From the NCBI GenBank assembly GCA_028285085.1, contig JANQQI010000080.1:1-64000 (forward strand): a stretch of DNA of 64,000 nt. Direction: 5' to 3'. The notes under the pieces were generated by a model. That model saw only the letters and a list, made by a program, of their open reading frames with translations, did not search any database and was not told the DNA's origin. The stretch is from Saprospiraceae bacterium (GTDB lineage: Bacteria; Bacteroidota; Bacteroidia; Chitinophagales; Saprospiraceae). Each line of letters starts with the position of its first letter. Position 1 is the stretch's first letter. A program made the translations under genes and the position numbers. Below, one piece after another: positions 60,916 through 64,000 of the stretch.

Positions 60916-63423
60916 CTACTCCTCTCCCGTATCCAGACCATACTTTTGCAATTGCTCGACAGGTAATTCATCAATAGTTACAGACTCCAGCATTTCTAAA
61001 ATCAGACTAGGATCAAGCGGATAAATTCGCCCCCCATCCGAAGACGAGCAGGTCGCCAGATAACGGCCATCCGGCGAAATACATCCATCGACCAAGCTAT
61101 CGAGAATATTAGACATAATGTGCCCCGTGAAGCTAACGATAATATCGCCTTCGGCCAAGGACCAAACCCGGCAAGTATTATCCGCAGAGACCGTCAGCAT
61201 ATGCTGACTATCGGCCGTAAAATCGATGGCCTTCACCAGAAAGTCATGTGCTTCCAATGACTTTTCGAATTGTCCTTCGGCATTCCATTGCTTGATTTTA
61301 TAACTACCTCCGCTGGTGATGATATGCTGTCCATCGGGTGTAAAACGAGCTAAAAAGCAACCTTGTTTATGCCCTTCCATGCGCACCAGCTCTTCCCCTT
61401 TGAAATTCCATAACCGAGCGGTGCCATCGTTGGAGGCGGACAAAATTCGGGTACCGTCGGGCGAAAAGTGAATTTCGCGAATTGGCATCTCGTGGCTCGC
61501 TATCGTATTGAGAAAGGTCCCATCCTTTTTGTACAAATGTATCTTATTATCCTGCGTTGAAAACAAGACATAATTGCCGGTAGGATCAAAGCAAGCATTA
61601 TTGGCAGGATGACCGAACAAATCATATTCTTTTAAGAGATCGCCCTTTAGATTATGCAATTGCCCTTTATTTTGAGCATTAAAACTTAGGATTTGCTGCC
61701 CATCGGAGGAAAAGCTAAACTTCCCAGCGGGAGAAATTGGCCAAGATGCTACCGGTCCTTCTTCTCCTAACGGATCACGAAACAGCATCAACAACGTAGG
61801 ATCTTGTAAGACAAAATACTCCCCCCGGGGGGCAAAAGCCGCATAACGAATCGGTTGGGCCTGAACAGGTGCAACGATACGTAGTAAGGTGCCATTTCGC
61901 CCCCAAATCCGGGCAGTACCATCGTAGGATGAGGTCATCACCATTTCACTATTCGGCGAAAAGACAATGCTATTCAAGGCCGCAGTATGGCCACTCAAGG
62001 TCCGCACTAAACCAGGACGCAGTGGCCAGCGACGCACTAACCCACTCATTGAGCCGGTAAATAATACCCCACTATCAGCCGTGAAGGCCGCCGAAATCAC
62101 ACTTTTTTGATGTCCACCCAACAAGGCTAGTAAAGTGCCCGAAGGATGCCAAATACGTACTTGACCATCAAAAGTGGTCGTTACAATCAAGCCATTGTGG
62201 AGAAAAAAAGCCTTGGCTATATCGGTCTCATGACCAGCCAAAACGGCTACTTCCTGGCCATCCATTCGCCAGAGTCGAACAGTTAAATCACTATTGGCCG
62301 TTAAAAAATGTTGGTTATCCGGTGAAAAGGCAACAAACTTGGCAATACTACCGCTTTTAACACTCACCTTAGGTTGGCAATCCGTACCGAGCACTGCAGC
62401 GCTGCCATCATCGTAGGCCACTAATAATTGATTGCTCGTTTCCGAGAATATAGCGTCCATGACACCGGTACCGGGTTTGCCTAACTCACATACCAACTCG
62501 CCATCCTTACTCCATAGCGAAGCTTTATTTCCAAACAAGCCTAGAGAAAAGCTAATAAAATAATCTCCGGAGGGGCTGTAATTGACGGTATAGACTGGCG
62601 CTTCGGTTATCTCCTTTTCGAAAAGTAAATCACCTTCGGCATTATAAGCTCTCAAGCCTTCACCTTCCACCGCTACGAGATAATAATCTCGATAAGGCGA
62701 CCATTTAGCAAAGAATATTTCAGCAGTTTGAGACAGTTGAAAAGCTTTCAATACGTGGCCATCCTCTAATGCATTAAAGCGAATTTGACCATCCGAACAA
62801 GCCATCATCACACTTTTATTATCGGGCATAAATTCCATCCAATTCACGGCCCAATTATCAGATTTAAATTCCCGCACCAATGCTCCCGTCTCAGCATTAA
62901 AAATCGTGGCAGTAGAAGCTCCCATGGCCACGAGTAGTTGACCATCATCCGATAAATCCAGGTGACGTACGCCATTTGGTAGCTGACCGATCGTTTGATA
63001 CAATCGCTTGGCGGGGTACTCGGCGGTACTGTAATAATTTTGGTATAGCATGCGTTGCGCATCCAGATTCGGATCAAGCTCATAAGCATGTTGGGCAAAA
63101 CGAAGCCCCCGCGTAGCATCGCCTCGCATTTCCAGATTAATCAGCGATTGCACGGTCAGCAAGCCAGATTTCAGACGGCGGATATAACCGTTCCGGGTTT
63201 TGTCCAACCATTCGTCCACCTCTTCTTCTTGCGCGGTACTGAGCCCGGAGCAAACCTTGGCCGCTTCAAATTGGCGAATGGCTTTTTCAAAGTCAAAGGC
63301 CTGATAGGCGGCTTGGCCTTTGGTCATGAAAGTCTTGAAACAATCTTGAGCTTGAACGGATATTGTCAGAATAAAAAGTCCAACAAATAGACAAGTGATA
63401 CGCATAGATGGGGGTTTAAACAT
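60916..63423 (-). CDS. Secreted TPR/WD40-repeat protein (paralogue)
   Basis: An 835-aa paralogue of the gene at 57949. The longest start is ATG 63423; ATG 63405 gives a more compact signal peptide (MRITCLFVGLFILTISVQAQ). The same TPR-like motif follows (TKGQAAYQAFDFEKAIRQFE), then the helical linker (LRFAQHAYELDPNLDAQRML) and about 13-14 WD40 blades (LSGHTAALNSIVFSPNSEMV, MTSSYDGTARIWG, SHEMPIREIHFSPDGTRILS, ASNDGTARLWN). The tail reads IDELPVEQLQKYGL, like the KYG tail of the neighbour. No enzymatic domain. It lies 92 nt downstream of the truncated TPR gene and may be in one operon with it. Confidence 0.86.
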   Translation of the reverse strand: MFKPPSMRITCLFVGLFILTISVQAQDCFKTFMTKGQAAYQAFDFEKAIRQFEAAKVCSGLSTAQEEEVDEWLDKTRNGYIRRLKSGLLTVQSLINLEMRGDATRGLRFAQHAYELDPNLDAQRMLYQNYYSTAEYPAKRLYQTIGQLPNGVRHLDLSDDGQLLVAMGASTATIFNAETGALVREFKSDNWAVNWMEFMPDNKSVMMACSDGQIRFNALEDGHVLKAFQLSQTAEIFFAKWSPYRDYYLVAVEGEGLRAYNAEGDLLFEKEITEAPVYTVNYSPSGDYFISFSLGLFGNKASLWSKDGELVCELGKPGTGVMDAIFSETSNQLLVAYDDGSAAVLGTDCQPKVSVKSGSIAKFVAFSPDNQHFLTANSDLTVRLWRMDGQEVAVLAGHETDIAKAFFLHNGLIVTTTFDGQVRIWHPSGTLLALLGGHQKSVISAAFTADSGVLFTGSMSGLVRRWPLRPGLVRTLSGHTAALNSIVFSPNSEMVMTSSYDGTARIWGRNGTLLRIVAPVQAQPIRYAAFAPRGEYFVLQDPTLLMLFRDPLGEEGPVASWPISPAGKFSFSSDGQQILSFNAQNKGQLHNLKGDLLKEYDLFGHPANNACFDPTGNYVLFSTQDNKIHLYKKDGTFLNTIASHEMPIREIHFSPDGTRILSASNDGTARLWNFKGEELVRMEGHKQGCFLARFTPDGQHIITSGGSYKIKQWNAEGQFEKSLEAHDFLVKAIDFTADSQHMLTVSADNTCRVWSLAEGDIIVSFTGHIMSNILDSLVDGCISPDGRYLATCSSSDGGRIYPLDPSLILEMLESVTIDELPVEQLQKYGLDTGEE

Positions 63424-63515
63424 TTGATAGTAGACATGTAGGCTGCAAAAAGGTCACCAGAGTGATCGTTGTGGCCTCATCACTCAAAACTTTGATCATT
63501 TAAACGGTCTACCCA

Positions 63516-63998
63516 CTAGCGACAAGCAGCCTTCAAACGGGTAATTTCTTCCAATTCCCGACGAATCTCACTTTTGTTGAGTACACGCGCGATGCGTTCG
63601 GCCTTGCGCAATGGGGTTTTAGCAAATTCACAAGCATCGGCGGCTTCAAAACGACTGGCTTGCTTGATTAAGTCTTTGAGTTCGGGCAACAATTGTAACT
63701 CCGCCGCTTCGGCGCGCAAGCGCGCACGCTGTCGATTGGCCGGAATATTTTTGCTCAATTCCCGAGCTTCCCGGAAGCGACGTAGCGCCTCGTAGTATTG
63801 GCCATTCTGCATGCTTCGCTCGCCTTCTTCCATCAGCTTATTGTACTGCCCTTGTATATCACCCCGCTCGATGGCTACTTTCTTGAGTGAATCTGCAGTA
63901 ACAAAAAGCTCAGTAGCGACCGTATCTCCCAAGGCTTCCCGCAATGCCAGCACCACATCAAAATCTTCGATGGCCGCTTCATTTTTTGATAAATCCAT
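63516..63998 (-). CDS. TPR-like protein, C-terminal part (N-terminus outside window)
   Basis: At least 160 residues, open to the right edge of the window; the ATG at 63998 is probably internal. The sequence is helical and charged, with a TPR-type hairpin (KLMEEGERSMQNGQYYEALR, then RFREARELSKN) and a second, similar pattern (FEAADACEFAKTPLRKAERI). It ends KAACR. The repeat style (xxGQYYEALRRFREA) matches that in the two WD40 proteins downstream, suggesting a shared complex or domain family. Function cannot be judged from this fragment. Confidence 0.65.
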   Translation of the reverse strand: MDLSKNEAAIEDFDVVLALREALGDTVATELFVTADSLKKVAIERGDIQGQYNKLMEEGERSMQNGQYYEALRRFREARELSKNIPANRQRARLRAEAAELQLLPELKDLIKQASRFEAADACEFAKTPLRKAERIARVLNKSEIRRELEEITRLKAACR

Positions 63999-64000
63999 CT

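Overview
The window looks like chromosomal DNA of a Bacteroidota bacterium, most likely Saprospiria (Lewinella-like). The evidence is seven secreted proteins with type IX secretion (T9SS) sorting tails (six type A, one type B gliding-associated), a TonB-dependent receptor with an N-terminal carboxypeptidase-like domain, several TAnnTTTG promoter elements, AT-rich leaders instead of Shine-Dalgarno sequences, and ECF sigma/anti-sigma pairs. I saw no rRNA, tRNA, CRISPR array, integrase, transposase or phage gene.

Layout. 1-2.4 kb: truncated TonB receptor and a lamin-tail T9SS protein, both on the minus strand. 2.4-9.5 kb: PIF1-like helicase, GNAT, an unlisted 43-aa membrane peptide, a GT39-like membrane protein, a DUF6569 lipoprotein, MiaE, a DUF4174 protein and a small membrane protein. 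10-15.4 kb: an AT-hook protein with seven hooks, an unknown protein, a propeller-like lipoprotein and a CotH/lamin-tail T9SS protein. 15.7-21.1 kb: GT2 and a small T9SS protein, then an operon of ECF sigma, anti-sigma and three DUF4252 paralogues. 21.8-30.8 kb: LptF/G-like permease with a PAP2 phosphatase, a 1663-aa multi-Ig adhesin-like protein and a DUF5074/YncE-like surface lipoprotein. 30.8-39 kb: exonuclease VII (xseB, xseA), two tandem membrane paralogues with a conserved basic linker, a second ECF sigma next to an anti-sigma/beta-barrel fusion, peptidase T and a PlsC-type acyltransferase. 39-48.7 kb: tandem duplicated lipoproteins, miaA, DUF1801, an outer-membrane protein, ArsC-family, a hotdog thioesterase and a choice-of-anchor-B T9SS protein. 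48.8-56 kb: a minus-strand run of exported proteins (serine hydrolase, FG-GAP, erythromycin esterase-like, DUF3089) with one GNAT. 56.2-64 kb: an AT-rich OLD-family nuclease gene and two large secreted TPR/WD40 proteins behind a truncated TPR gene.

How it works together. Housekeeping pieces (exonuclease VII, MiaA and MiaE for tRNA position 37, peptidase T, LptF/G) are interspersed with envelope and secretion cargo. Two separate ECF sigma loci probably report on the envelope. I did not find a clear-cut new defence or mobile system. The best candidates for something under-described are the sigma factor coupled to a predicted inner-membrane/outer-membrane fusion, the sigma/anti-sigma/triple-DUF4252 operon, the secreted WD40 pair that resembles STAND sensors without the NTPase, the OLD nuclease with a pentanucleotide repeat in its leader, and a 92-bp GC-rich dispersed repeat present twice in opposite orientation.
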